From: Nocardia jejuensis NBRC 103114
Lineage (GTDB): Bacteria > Actinomycetota > Actinomycetes > Mycobacteriales > Mycobacteriaceae
DNA: 64,000 nt
Reading direction: 5' to 3'
NCBI RefSeq assembly: GCF_001613145.1
Contig: NZ_BDBU01000030.1
Location: 62,001-126,000, forward strand
Under the pieces are notes generated by a model. The model searched no databases. It saw only the letters and a program-made list of their open reading frames with translations, and was not told the DNA's origin. Position 1 is the first letter of the stretch, and each line of letters starts with the position of its first letter. Shown one piece after another: positions 31,932-39,876 of the stretch. Made by a program: the position numbers and the translations under genes.

Positions 31932-31969
31932 CGGCTGCCCGACCGCGAACTCACGCGGCCGGGCAGCCG
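31932..31969 (+). terminator. Terminator of the xthA-RNase-barstar operon
   Basis: A two-part stem: 10 bp (31932-31941 with 31960-31969) and an inner 5 bp, with a 6-nt loop, 12 nt after the barstar stop. Confidence 0.75.
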
Positions 31970-32099
31970 CCGTTTCGCGTCGATACCGACGCTGCGCCGG
32001 AACCCGCATATCCCTTCGCGGGGAGGTCCCAGCTGCTCGAGCGATCGCCGCCGGGCCACGGTGCGCGCGAACCGAGGGGTAGTCCGGGCCGGAGCGGGC

Positions 32100-33005
32100 T
32101 CAGTTGTCGTTCGACGCTGTCTCGGCGGTGTGTGGAATGTCCCGCGGCGCGGGCGAATCGGTGTCGGCGGCCTGGGCGCGGGAGAGGCGAACCGCGCCGA
32201 TGCCCATCACCAGGACCGCGACCAGGACGAAGACGGTGCCGACGGGACCGCTGCGCAGGCGCTCGTCCAGGACGGTGAGGCCGAGGAAGGCCGCGCCGAG
32301 GGGTTCGGCGACGGTGAAGGCGGGCAGGGAGGCCGAGAGTGGGCCGACCTGGTAACCGCGCTGCTGCAGGTAGAGGCCGATCACGCCACCCGCGGCCATG
32401 GCGTAGAGCTCCCAGCTGGTCAGGGCTGCGGTGATGCTCTCGCCGAACAGCTCGGTGACGTGCGTGGTGAGGGCGGCGGACGCGCCGAACAGCAGGCCCG
32501 CCGAGGTGCCGAGCAGAAGAGCTTGCAGCGTAGGGGCTTTCACCGTCGAACCCGCGACGACACCCGCCACGACCACCGCGATCAGCAGGCCGAGCGGCCC
32601 GGCCCACCGCTGCCACGACGCATTCGTGATGCCCTCCGTCGGATCGCCGACCACCAGGAACACGGCCAGCGCCAGTGACAGCGCCGCCGCGTACCCCCAC
32701 ATCACCGGTGTCACCCGCAGCCCGCTGTAGTGCGCCGCCAGCGGCAACGCGAAAACCAGCGCCGTCACCAGGATCGGCTGCACCACCAGCACCGAACCCA
32801 AAGCCAGTGCCGCCACCTGGAATCCGAACCCGCCCAGATCTCCGAACAGCCCCGCCCACCACCGCGGACTCCGGATCAGCGAGGCCATCAACGCCTCACC
32901 CTCACCCACGTCGGCGGCGGCCCGCTGCTGCGCCACCGCCCCCACCGCGAACATCACCGCCCCGATGAACGCGCACACCACCGCCGCAACCGGATGACCA
33001 GACAT
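32100..33005 (-). CDS. DMT-superfamily (EamA-like) membrane transporter
   Basis: Protein of 301 aa with about 9-10 hydrophobic segments in two repeated halves: first half with WWAGLFGDLGGFGFQVAALA and VLVVQPILVTALVFALPLAA, second with FTVAEPLGAAFLGLTVLDER, where EamA proteins carry the conserved Pro/Glu-Arg end. The C-terminal tail is hydrophilic (AQAADTDSPAPRD). It belongs to the DMT family often seen in actinobacteria; the substrate is unknown. It stands alone on the minus strand, convergent with the barstar operon. Confidence 0.78.
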   Translation of the reverse strand: MSGHPVAAVVCAFIGAVMFAVGAVAQQRAAADVGEGEALMASLIRSPRWWAGLFGDLGGFGFQVAALALGSVLVVQPILVTALVFALPLAAHYSGLRVTPVMWGYAAALSLALAVFLVVGDPTEGITNASWQRWAGPLGLLIAVVVAGVVAGSTVKAPTLQALLLGTSAGLLFGASAALTTHVTELFGESITAALTSWELYAMAAGGVIGLYLQQRGYQVGPLSASLPAFTVAEPLGAAFLGLTVLDERLRSGPVGTVFVLVAVLVMGIGAVRLSRAQAADTDSPAPRDIPHTAETASNDN

Positions 33006-33138
33006 CGCCCCAGTCTGCCCCGCCTACGCCCGCTCACCCCGCGCGCCCCGGCTCCCGCTCCGAAGCGATCGCACGGCGTCCCGAGCCGGAAGTGGACGCG
33101 TCACGGATCGGACCGAACGAATCGGACAGGTTCGGCGG

Positions 33139-33567
33139 TTACTTCGAGGCCCAGGGGCCGATGCCGCCGACCTTGTCGATGCGGATGCGGGTGAGGTAGC
33201 CGGGCGGGGAGTCCGGCGGCGGGAAGGTGGCGTCCGGGCCGACGATGGCTTTGGCGAGACGGGTCAGCACCTCGGGCGCACCGCCCTCGGTGATCCGCGC
33301 CGTGCCGTTGATCGCGATGTACGGGCGCATCACCCCGCCCTGCTCGGGCGAGAGGATGGTCACCGCGACCCGCCCGTCCCGCCGCACGTTCCGAATCTTC
33401 TGGTAGACGCCGAAGTGCCCGGCCACCAATTCGTCGTCGCCCTCGGGCGTGGTCTGCAATTCCACCCACACCACACTGATCTGCGGACTCCCGTCCGGAT
33501 TCAGCGTGACGATCGTGGCATCGGCCCCCGCGCCGATGAGTTCGCGAGCTGCGTCATCGAGTTTCAT
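33139..33567 (-). CDS. PPOX-class F420-dependent/flavin-binding oxidoreductase
   Basis: Protein of 142 aa with the split-barrel fold pattern: DATIVTLNPDGSPQISVVWV, KIRNVRRDGRVAVTIL, RPYIAINGTARITEG. This is the short FDOR-B/PPOX type common in actinobacteria, where F420 or FMN is the cofactor. The actual reaction is unknown. ATG 33567 has only a distant AAAGG; TTG 33579 is an alternative four codons earlier. It follows a tetR gene on the same strand with about 90 bp between. Confidence 0.82.
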   Translation of the reverse strand: MKLDDAARELIGAGADATIVTLNPDGSPQISVVWVELQTTPEGDDELVAGHFGVYQKIRNVRRDGRVAVTILSPEQGGVMRPYIAINGTARITEGGAPEVLTRLAKAIVGPDATFPPPDSPPGYLTRIRIDKVGGIGPWASK

Positions 33568-33660
33568 GCTGTGTACCAACCTTTCGCCGTGCCATTCATT
33601 CCGGCGCTTCGGAGATGAAAATGCGGCACTGCGGTCGGATCGACATCGGGTGGCGGCGGG

Positions 33661-34302
33661 TCAGTCGGCGCGGAGTTGCCCGGCGAGATCTTCGGCGAGC
33701 AGGACGAAGACGTCGGTGGTTTGGGCGATGAGTTCGTCCCGGGTCATGGGCAGGTCGCCCTGCAGCCAGGAGGTGAGGGTTTGGACGAGGCCGCCCACCA
33801 GGTAGGTGGCGCGGAAATTGATTGCGGGGGCGGGGTTTTCGTCGGTGAGGCCGTAGAAGTCGATGCCTTCGGCGGCGACCAGGTGCGCGAAGGCCCGGAT
33901 GGTGTGGGTGGTGCGGGTGCGCAGCTCGGGGGTGGAGGAGCTGACCAGCAGGGCCACATGGGCTTTGCGGGGGTCGTCGGTGAGGACGCCGATGCCGGCG
34001 GTGATGGCGGCGTGGGCCTTGTCGCGGGTGCCGGTGGGGGAGGTCTGCACCGCGCGCAGCAGGGCGGTGGCGAGTTCCTCGGCGATGGTGTCGAACAGCG
34101 CGCCCAGCACGGCGTCGCGGCTGTCGAAGTTCTCGTAGTAGTAGCGCTCGTTGAGCCCGGCGCGGGTGCACAGCGCGGAGACGGTGAGCTTGTCCACGCC
34201 CTGGTCGCCGAGGATGTCGAGGGCGGCGTCGAGCAGGGCCGCGCGGCGCTGGGCGCGGCGTTCTTCCGCGGAGATGCCGCCGTACGTCCGTTGCCCGGTC
34301 AC
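33661..34302 (-). CDS. TetR-family regulator, divergent to MpaB-like gene
   Basis: Protein of 213 aa with the HTH ERRAQRRAALLDAALDILGD, LTVSALCTRAGLNERYYYEN, FDSRDAVL. GTG 34302 is preferred over a start 66 codons upstream that would run through the operator region; CAGAAT lies 6 nt before it, a weak leaderless -10. Three ATTCTGGCA-type half sites at 34308-34352 occupy the divergent promoter region, so it probably controls itself and the MpaB-like gene at 34418. Confidence 0.85.
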   Translation of the reverse strand: MTGQRTYGGISAEERRAQRRAALLDAALDILGDQGVDKLTVSALCTRAGLNERYYYENFDSRDAVLGALFDTIAEELATALLRAVQTSPTGTRDKAHAAITAGIGVLTDDPRKAHVALLVSSSTPELRTRTTHTIRAFAHLVAAEGIDFYGLTDENPAPAINFRATYLVGGLVQTLTSWLQGDLPMTRDELIAQTTDVFVLLAEDLAGQLRAD

Positions 34303-34307
34303 GGTTC

Positions 34308-34352
34308 GATTCTGGCACGAGGGCAATTCTGGTAGCAGGCCTTGCCAGAATT
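34308..34352. promoter_or_regulatory. Operator cluster between tetR and the MpaB-like gene
   Basis: AATTCTGG (34325-34332) and CCAGAATT (34345-34352) are perfect half sites 12 bp apart, and a third copy, GATTCTGGCA, lies at 34308-34317, 17 bp from the second. These would suit binding of the divergent TetR protein as one or two dimers. Confidence 0.55.
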
Positions 34353-34417
34353 CGTGATCCGAGAGACGCTGTACCCAGATGTGGTGCGCGGCACACACCC
34401 TGTTCGAGGAGGCAACG

Positions 34418-35359
34418 ATGCCTGCACGTCCGGAACCCGGATATTTCTCCGACGACTCCATGATTCGGCGGGTCATGCGCAAGCGAGCCGTTGGGCTCAC
34501 CTACGGCCAGCGCGCCCTGGTCGTCGGCGCGATCAACCCGCTGCTCTACGTCGGCACGGCCGAGAACACCGAGCACCGCACCACCCCGTACACGCGACTC
34601 GCCTTGACCGGCAGGCTCTTCGAAGCCGTGTCCCTGGGCAGCAAGGCCGAAGCCGACCGCGCCCGGGCCTTCACCGACAAGAAGCACGCCAAGGTCAGCG
34701 GCGCGCTCCCGGAGGACGCGGGCGCACACCATCCGGCCGGCACCCGCTACTCCGCACACGATCCGCACCTGATGTTCATGACCATGGCCTTCACCTTCGA
34801 CTCCGCCGAGGCCATGCACGATCTGCTGGTCCGCCGACTCACCGACGGTGAGCGCGAGGGCCTCTATCAGGACTACGTGCGCTGGGGTGAGCTGTTCGGC
34901 ATGCCGCGCAGCGCCGCGCCGGAGACCTACGCGCGATTCCGCCGCGACTTCGACGCCTACCTCGCCTCGGACGAACTGTTCCTCACCGAGGAGGCGAAAC
35001 TCGTCGGCGCGTATCTGATGGGCCAGCGCATCGCCTATCCGCTCTCGATGCCCGTGCAGCAGGCGCTCGGCGGCTTCAACCTGCTCGTGCAGGGCAGCCT
35101 GCCCGACCGCATCCGCCGGATCTACGGTCTGGACTGGGGCATTCGCGAGGAACTGGCCTGCCGCACGCTGGCCCGGGCCGTTCGCGCCGCGCACTTCACC
35201 CCGCCGCTGGCCCCCCGGTTGCTGCGCGGTTCGCTGACCGGGCCGAGCTACCCGCTCTACAAGATCGCGACACGCCGCGAACAGGAGCTCGTGCACGCTG
35301 GTCGGCCCAGTATGCCGGGGGTGGATCCACGGAACTGGGTGGCGCGAAATTCGGCTTGA
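34418..35359 (+). CDS. Oxygenase MpaB family protein (DUF2236)
   Basis: Protein of 313 aa resembling the DUF2236/MpaB group, which includes heme-dependent latex-clearing protein (Lcp)-like folds and the fungal MpaB oxygenase. Recognisable parts: the PGYFSDDSMIRRVMRKR start, NPLLYVGTAENT, TRLALTGRLFEAVSLGSKAE, and a His-containing GTRYSAHDPHLMFMTMAF segment followed by GELFGMPRSAAP. The YSAHDP stretch may provide the axial heme ligand (inference from the family). GAGGAGG lies 5 nt before ATG 34418. Probably repressed by the divergent TetR. Confidence 0.8.
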   Translation: MPARPEPGYFSDDSMIRRVMRKRAVGLTYGQRALVVGAINPLLYVGTAENTEHRTTPYTRLALTGRLFEAVSLGSKAEADRARAFTDKKHAKVSGALPEDAGAHHPAGTRYSAHDPHLMFMTMAFTFDSAEAMHDLLVRRLTDGEREGLYQDYVRWGELFGMPRSAAPETYARFRRDFDAYLASDELFLTEEAKLVGAYLMGQRIAYPLSMPVQQALGGFNLLVQGSLPDRIRRIYGLDWGIREELACRTLARAVRAAHFTPPLAPRLLRGSLTGPSYPLYKIATRREQELVHAGRPSMPGVDPRNWVARNSA

Positions 35360-35380
35360 TGGGCATGGGAAGATCGGAGC

Positions 35381-36406
35381 ATGTCCAGTCCTGAACCAGC
35401 CGCCGAGCCCAAGCAGCGGGTCCTGTCCGGGATCCAGCCGACCAGCGATTCGTTCCATCTCGGGAACTACCTTGGCGCGGTGCAGTATTGGGTGCGGCTC
35501 CAGGACGAATTCGACGCCTTCTACTTCATCCCGGACCTGCACGCCATCACGGTGCCGCAGGATCCCAAGGAGCTGCGCAAGCGCACCAAGCAGTCCGCGG
35601 CGCAGCTGCTGGCCCTGGGCGTGGACCCGAAGAAGTCCACCATGTTCGTGCAGAGCCAGGTCCCCGAGCACGCCGAGCTGACCTGGGTGCTGAACTGCAT
35701 CACCGGTTTCGGCGAGGCCAGCCGGATGACCCAGTTCAAGGACAAGTCGGTCAAGCAGGGTGCGGAGAACGCGACCGTCGGCCTGTTCACCTATCCGGTG
35801 CTGATGGCCGCGGACATCCTGCTCTACCGCCCGCACCTGGTGCCGGTCGGCGAGGATCAGCGCCAGCACATGGAGCTGACCCGAAACCTGGCGCAGCGCT
35901 TCAACACTCGCTTCAAGAAGACCTTCGTGGTGCCGGAGCCGTACATCATCTCCGGCACCGCGAAAATCTACGACCTGCAGGATCCGACCGCGAAGATGAG
36001 CAAGTCGGCCACCTCCGACGCCGGTCTGATCAGCCTGCTCGACGATCCGAAGGTCACCGCCAAGAAGATCCGCTCGGCGGTCACCGACACCGAACGCGAG
36101 ATCCGCTACGACCCGGAGGCCAAACCGGGCATCAGCAACCTGCTGGTGATCCTGAGCTCCATCACCGACACTCCGATCGTGAGCCTGGAGCAGCAGTACG
36201 AGGGCAAGGGGTACGGCGACCTCAAGTCCGATACCGCCGACGCGCTGGTCGAATTTGTCACCCCGCTGCGGGCGAAGGTGACAGAGTATATGTCTGATCA
36301 GGGCGAACTCGACCGCATTCTCGCCATCGGCGCGGAACGCGCACGGGAGATCGCCGGTAAGACACTCGCGCAGGTGTACGACCGGGTCGGGCTGCTGCCA
36401 CGCTGA
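35381..36406 (+). CDS. trpS: Tryptophanyl-tRNA synthetase
   Basis: Class I synthetase of 341 aa. The HIGH-like motif is FHLGNY (25-30) and the second signature is KMSKS (205-209); the GIQPTSDSFHLGN start and PVGEDQRQHMELTR segment are typical of bacterial TrpRS. It charges tRNA-Trp in translation. The protein matches the length of M. tuberculosis TrpS (Rv3336c), and the next gene is the same YhjD-type membrane protein as there. It is 21 bp after the MpaB-like gene; the two may be transcribed together. Confidence 0.97.
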   Translation: MSSPEPAAEPKQRVLSGIQPTSDSFHLGNYLGAVQYWVRLQDEFDAFYFIPDLHAITVPQDPKELRKRTKQSAAQLLALGVDPKKSTMFVQSQVPEHAELTWVLNCITGFGEASRMTQFKDKSVKQGAENATVGLFTYPVLMAADILLYRPHLVPVGEDQRQHMELTRNLAQRFNTRFKKTFVVPEPYIISGTAKIYDLQDPTAKMSKSATSDAGLISLLDDPKVTAKKIRSAVTDTEREIRYDPEAKPGISNLLVILSSITDTPIVSLEQQYEGKGYGDLKSDTADALVEFVTPLRAKVTEYMSDQGELDRILAIGAERAREIAGKTLAQVYDRVGLLPR

Positions 36407-36463
36407 TCGGCGTGCGGTTCCATCCGGTCGGCACCCGCGCGCCGAGCGTTGCGGAGGTATGCG

Positions 36464-37477
36464 GTGTTCGGCAAGATCCAGGCATGGATCGAACGTGAGA
36501 TCCAGAAGCGGCACTGGCTCGACCATCTGGTGCGCGCGGGCGGACGCTATCAGCGCCAGCGTGGTGACTACTACGCCGCGGGCATCACGTATTTCACTGT
36601 GCTGTCGCTGTTTCCGCTGCTGATGGTCGGTTTCGCGGCGGCGGGCTTCGTGCTGTCGCGCAATCCGGACCTGCTCGTCGAGATGCAGGACAAGATCGTC
36701 GAGAACATTCCGGGCTCGGCCGGTGATCAGGTCAACGATCTGATCGATCAGGCCGTGAAATCGCGCACCGGGGTCGGACTGATCGGTCTGGCGACCGGCG
36801 CGTACGCCGGACTCGGCTGGATCGGGAACCTGCGCGCCGCGCTCACCGAGCAGTGGGACCAGCCCAGCGAACCGGGCAATTGGGCGGTGACCAAGCTGTC
36901 GGACCTGGCCGCGCTGGTCGGGTTGTTCGTGGCCATCGCGATCTCGCTCGGCCTGTCGATCCTGGCCTCGAGCGGCCTGATCTCGACCCTGCTGCGGCAC
37001 TGGGGAATGCAGGACGCGCCCTGGGCGACGGTGCTGCTCACCGTGCTGTCGCTGCTGCTGGCGGTCGCGGCGAACTGGGCGGTGTTCGTGTGGATCATCG
37101 CGCGCATGCCGCGGCACGCGGTCACACTGCGCAGCGCGGCCCGGGCCGCCCTGTTCGCGGCGGTGGCGTTCGAGCTGTTCAAGCAGCTCGCGTCGATCAT
37201 TCTGCGGTCGGTGGTGTCCGGTCCGGCCGGTGTCACCTTCGGCCCGATCATCTCGCTGATGGTCTTCGCCTACATCACCGCGCGAATCATTCTGTTCGCC
37301 ACCGCCTGGGCGGCGACGGCCTCGGAGAACCAAGTGCCGGAGGATATTCCGGCGCCCGCCCCGGCCATCATCGAGACCAGGGCGATCCGTCCGGGCCTGT
37401 CCGCGGGCGCGGGCGCGGCGCTGTTCGGCGCGGGAGCCGCTGTGGCGGCGCTGCTTTCGTCGCGGCGCAAGCGCTGA
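36464..37477 (+). CDS. YhjD/YihY (BrkB-like) inner membrane protein
   Basis: Protein of 337 aa with six membrane segments and the family signature RGDYYAAGITYFTVLSLFPL. GTG 36464 is preferred because GGAGG stands 6 nt upstream; a TTG at 36449 lies upstream of that ribosome site. YhjD-like proteins have been linked to export of lipid or lipopolysaccharide parts in Gram-negatives and are conserved next to trpS in Mycobacteriales (Rv3335c). The actual role is unresolved. The C-terminus ends in a basic SSRRKR tail. Confidence 0.88.
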   Translation: MFGKIQAWIEREIQKRHWLDHLVRAGGRYQRQRGDYYAAGITYFTVLSLFPLLMVGFAAAGFVLSRNPDLLVEMQDKIVENIPGSAGDQVNDLIDQAVKSRTGVGLIGLATGAYAGLGWIGNLRAALTEQWDQPSEPGNWAVTKLSDLAALVGLFVAIAISLGLSILASSGLISTLLRHWGMQDAPWATVLLTVLSLLLAVAANWAVFVWIIARMPRHAVTLRSAARAALFAAVAFELFKQLASIILRSVVSGPAGVTFGPIISLMVFAYITARIILFATAWAATASENQVPEDIPAPAPAIIETRAIRPGLSAGAGAALFGAGAAVAALLSSRRKR

Positions 37478-37510
37478 GGCTCCGCGTCGTCCGGTCGGGC
37501 CGGATCGCGG

Positions 37511-38872
37511 TCAGCGCCGACGGCGAGCGAGCCTGGCCGCGGCTCCCAGCAGTGCCGCGACGACGATCAATCCGCCGATGAGGAGAACCGTGCGCACCCC
37601 GCGGTGCTCGGACCCGGAATCATCGGCAGAGACCTCGTCGGTCGGCGGACTGGCGAGCACCACGGACGAGTCGGGGGAGTTCCCGGCCTTCACCGTGTTG
37701 TCGGGCAGGCTGCCCACGCTCGCCCCGGACGGCAGCGCGAACGCGTAGTCCAGCAGTTTCGCGGCCTGTTCCCAGGGCCGGAACGGCAGCACGTCCGCCT
37801 TGAGCAGCGTCACCACCAGCCGGTGCCCGTTGCGCTGCGCGGCCGCCACGAAGGTCTGCCGCGCATCATCGGTGAAACCGGTCTTTCCGCCGATCGCGCC
37901 GTCGTACTCGTACAGCAGGTGGTTGTCGTTGGCGATCGGGAAGCCCGGGTGATCCTTGTCCTCGGGGTCTTTCGGATCGGCGGGGAACCCGGGGAAGTCG
38001 ACCTGCTCGGTGTGGATGAACTCGGCGAACAGCGGCAGCGTCATCGCGTCGCGGAAGATCAGCGACAGATCGTAGGCCGAGGTGCTCATACCGGGACCGT
38101 CCAGCCCGGACGGCGTCGCCGCGCGAGTGTCCAAGGCGTGCAGCTCCTTCGCGCGGTCGTTCATCTTCGCCACCGCGGCCTTGTCGCCACCGAGCTGCGC
38201 GGCGATCGCGTGCGCCGCGTCATTGCCCGAGGCCATGATGAGCCCCTGGAACAGTTGACGATTCGTGTACTTGCCGCCGGGTCCGATGCCGACCCGGGTG
38301 CCGTCGGCGTTGGCGTCGTCCTGGGTGCCGGTGATCACCTTCGTCTGATCCAGCACGCGCAGCGCCACATCGGCGAGCAGCACCTTGATGGTGGAGGCCG
38401 GCCGGTATCGCCCGTGTGGATCCTTGGTCGCGAGCACCGCGCCGGTGTCGAGGTCCGACACCATCCAGGCCGTGGCCGAAATGCCCTCCGGCACCGCCCC
38501 CGCGCCGCTGGGCACGACGAGACCGCAACTGCCGAGCTTGCTTCCGCCGATCGCGGAATCCGGGATCGGCAGCGCGCTCGGTGTCGTCTCACCCGGCTCC
38601 GGCACCTCGGAGGTGTCGATGGGCGAGGGGGGAGTGGTCTTGTTCGGGCAGCCCTCGGTGTTCGGCGTCGTGAAAGGCGTTGTGCTGGTTGTCGGTTGGG
38701 CTGCGGCGATACCGGGTGACGGGGCGTAGAGGACGCCCGCGAAGGCGGTGAGCCCCGCCGTCAGCGCGGCGGCCACGAGGACCGGAACGCGAGGTGAGCG
38801 GGCCCGGTCGCGAAGGCGCGGACGGTGTCCCGCGGAACTGTGGTCATGGCGCGAATGCCTGCGGATACTCAT
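37511..38872 (-). CDS. dacB: D-alanyl-D-alanine carboxypeptidase (PBP, DacB-like)
   Basis: Exported, membrane-anchored peptidase of 453 aa that trims the terminal D-Ala of peptidoglycan stem peptides. Order: N-terminal signal/anchor helix (31-48), a Thr/Pro-rich linker (60-105), then the S11-type catalytic domain with SxxK Ser160-Lys163 (RPASTIKVL), SxN Ser215-Asn217 (ASGNDAAH) and KTG Lys330-Gly332 (GGKTGFT), and a C-terminal membrane helix (TVLLIGGLIVVAALLGAAA) followed by RRRR. It corresponds in place to dacB1 (Rv3330). The start has a weak ribosome site. Confidence 0.94.
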   Translation of the reverse strand: MSIRRHSRHDHSSAGHRPRLRDRARSPRVPVLVAAALTAGLTAFAGVLYAPSPGIAAAQPTTSTTPFTTPNTEGCPNKTTPPSPIDTSEVPEPGETTPSALPIPDSAIGGSKLGSCGLVVPSGAGAVPEGISATAWMVSDLDTGAVLATKDPHGRYRPASTIKVLLADVALRVLDQTKVITGTQDDANADGTRVGIGPGGKYTNRQLFQGLIMASGNDAAHAIAAQLGGDKAAVAKMNDRAKELHALDTRAATPSGLDGPGMSTSAYDLSLIFRDAMTLPLFAEFIHTEQVDFPGFPADPKDPEDKDHPGFPIANDNHLLYEYDGAIGGKTGFTDDARQTFVAAAQRNGHRLVVTLLKADVLPFRPWEQAAKLLDYAFALPSGASVGSLPDNTVKAGNSPDSSVVLASPPTDEVSADDSGSEHRGVRTVLLIGGLIVVAALLGAAARLARRRR

Positions 38873-38943
38873 CGCGCCCGAGAATATCGCCGAACCCGCT
38901 CGCTCGGCGCGGCGACGCCCGGTCCGCGGCGTGACCGCGAGGA

Positions 38944-38976
38944 TCCCCCGACCCTCAGGGCTGTGCGATCGGGGGA
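38944..38976 (-). terminator. Hairpin after the SnoaL-like gene
   Basis: TCCCCCGA (38944-38951) pairs with TCGGGGGA (38969-38976) around a 17-nt loop, about 34 nt downstream of the minus-strand gene ending at 39010. It separates that gene from dacB. Confidence 0.55.
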
Positions 38977-39009
38977 CGACGGTGCGGAATCCGCGCTGCC
39001 TGTGTGGCG

Positions 39010-39681
39010 TCAGTTCGCCGACTTGGTGACCGGGCAGCCGTGCGCCAGCGGGCCGAGCAGCTTGTTGTTGTCGTAGAAGTGCTCGAGTTCGACGATGCGC
39101 AGGTCATCGGCGACCTTGGCGATGGTGATGCCGGTCATCTCGATGAGCTCGCCGGTGGGCTGATGGCCCTTGTATTCGCCGGTGTACCGGCCCCAGTGCC
39201 GCCACTTGAAGGTGACCGTCGGCGGGCCGGACAGCACCTCGAGCACCTCCCAGAAGAAGCCGCCCGGGAAGGCGGTGTGGAAGACGTGGTGCGAGGACTC
39301 GAACGTCTCGTTGTCGACGTCGTAGAAGGGGTTCTCGCCGATCAGGATGTTGTAGGAGCCGATCGTGGCGAACTCCTGGGCGTCCTGCCACTTGCCGCCG
39401 TTGACGCGGCCGCGGTAGTGCTCGGCCACCAGCGAGACCCACTTGGCCGGATCGGCCTTGTGCGAGACCTCCATTTCGAAGACCTTGACCAGCTCTTCGA
39501 CGATGAACTCGAGTGAATCGGGGGCGTGCTGGGTGGTGCGCTCGACCGGCATCACCTGGTGGCTGAGGTGATAGTCGGGAGCCCCGTCCCGCCAGTCTTC
39601 CGGGGCCGCGGCGGCGATAACCGCTTCGCGCCCTTGCAGATGCAAGGGGGTCTCGACGGGTTCGGTTGTTTCAACAGTCAT
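39010..39681 (-). CDS. SnoaL-like / NTF2-fold ester cyclase-family protein
   Basis: Protein of 223 aa. ATG 39681 is chosen; the longer frame has no ribosome site. The segments SYNILIGENPFYDVDNETFE, FHTAFPGGFFWEVLEVLSGP, FKWRHWGRYTGEYKGHQPTG and ELIEMTGITIAKVADDLRIV match the SnoaL-like cone fold used by polyketide cyclases and related isomerases. The His and Asp/Glu residues that usually line the cavity are present (HHVFH, EHFYDN), but the substrate is unknown. It is divergent from an MFS exporter with an operator between them. Confidence 0.75.
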   Translation of the reverse strand: MTVETTEPVETPLHLQGREAVIAAAAPEDWRDGAPDYHLSHQVMPVERTTQHAPDSLEFIVEELVKVFEMEVSHKADPAKWVSLVAEHYRGRVNGGKWQDAQEFATIGSYNILIGENPFYDVDNETFESSHHVFHTAFPGGFFWEVLEVLSGPPTVTFKWRHWGRYTGEYKGHQPTGELIEMTGITIAKVADDLRIVELEHFYDNNKLLGPLAHGCPVTKSAN

Positions 39682-39841
39682 TTCGAGCCTTAGAGATTCA
39701 GACCCGTTGCGGGGTCTGCCAATTGAAAACGGACCGAACGAAGGTAGCAGCCCCCTACGCCGCTGTCGCATCGAGAGATGGACAGGTGTCCGTAAACGAG
39801 AGGCGGGTCGATGACACGACAAGCTTTGACAGTTGCAATCA

Positions 39842-39860
39842 AATGAGAGACGCTCTCATT
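39842..39860 (+). promoter_or_regulatory. Palindromic operator before the MFS/TetR operon
   Basis: AATGAGAG-ACG-CTCTCATT is a perfect inverted repeat placed 11 bp after a consensus TTGACA -35 (39826-39831), so it covers the spacer end and -10. The TetR encoded at the end of the operon (41378-42007) is the natural candidate to bind it. Confidence 0.7.
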
Positions 39861-39876
39861 ATCTAGTTGAAGCCAA

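Noticed and set aside
33596..37333. 1245-codon minus-strand frame over tetR, the MpaB-like gene, trpS and the yhjD-like gene
   Set aside because: It crosses four well-supported genes and their intergenic regions and has shadow-type composition.
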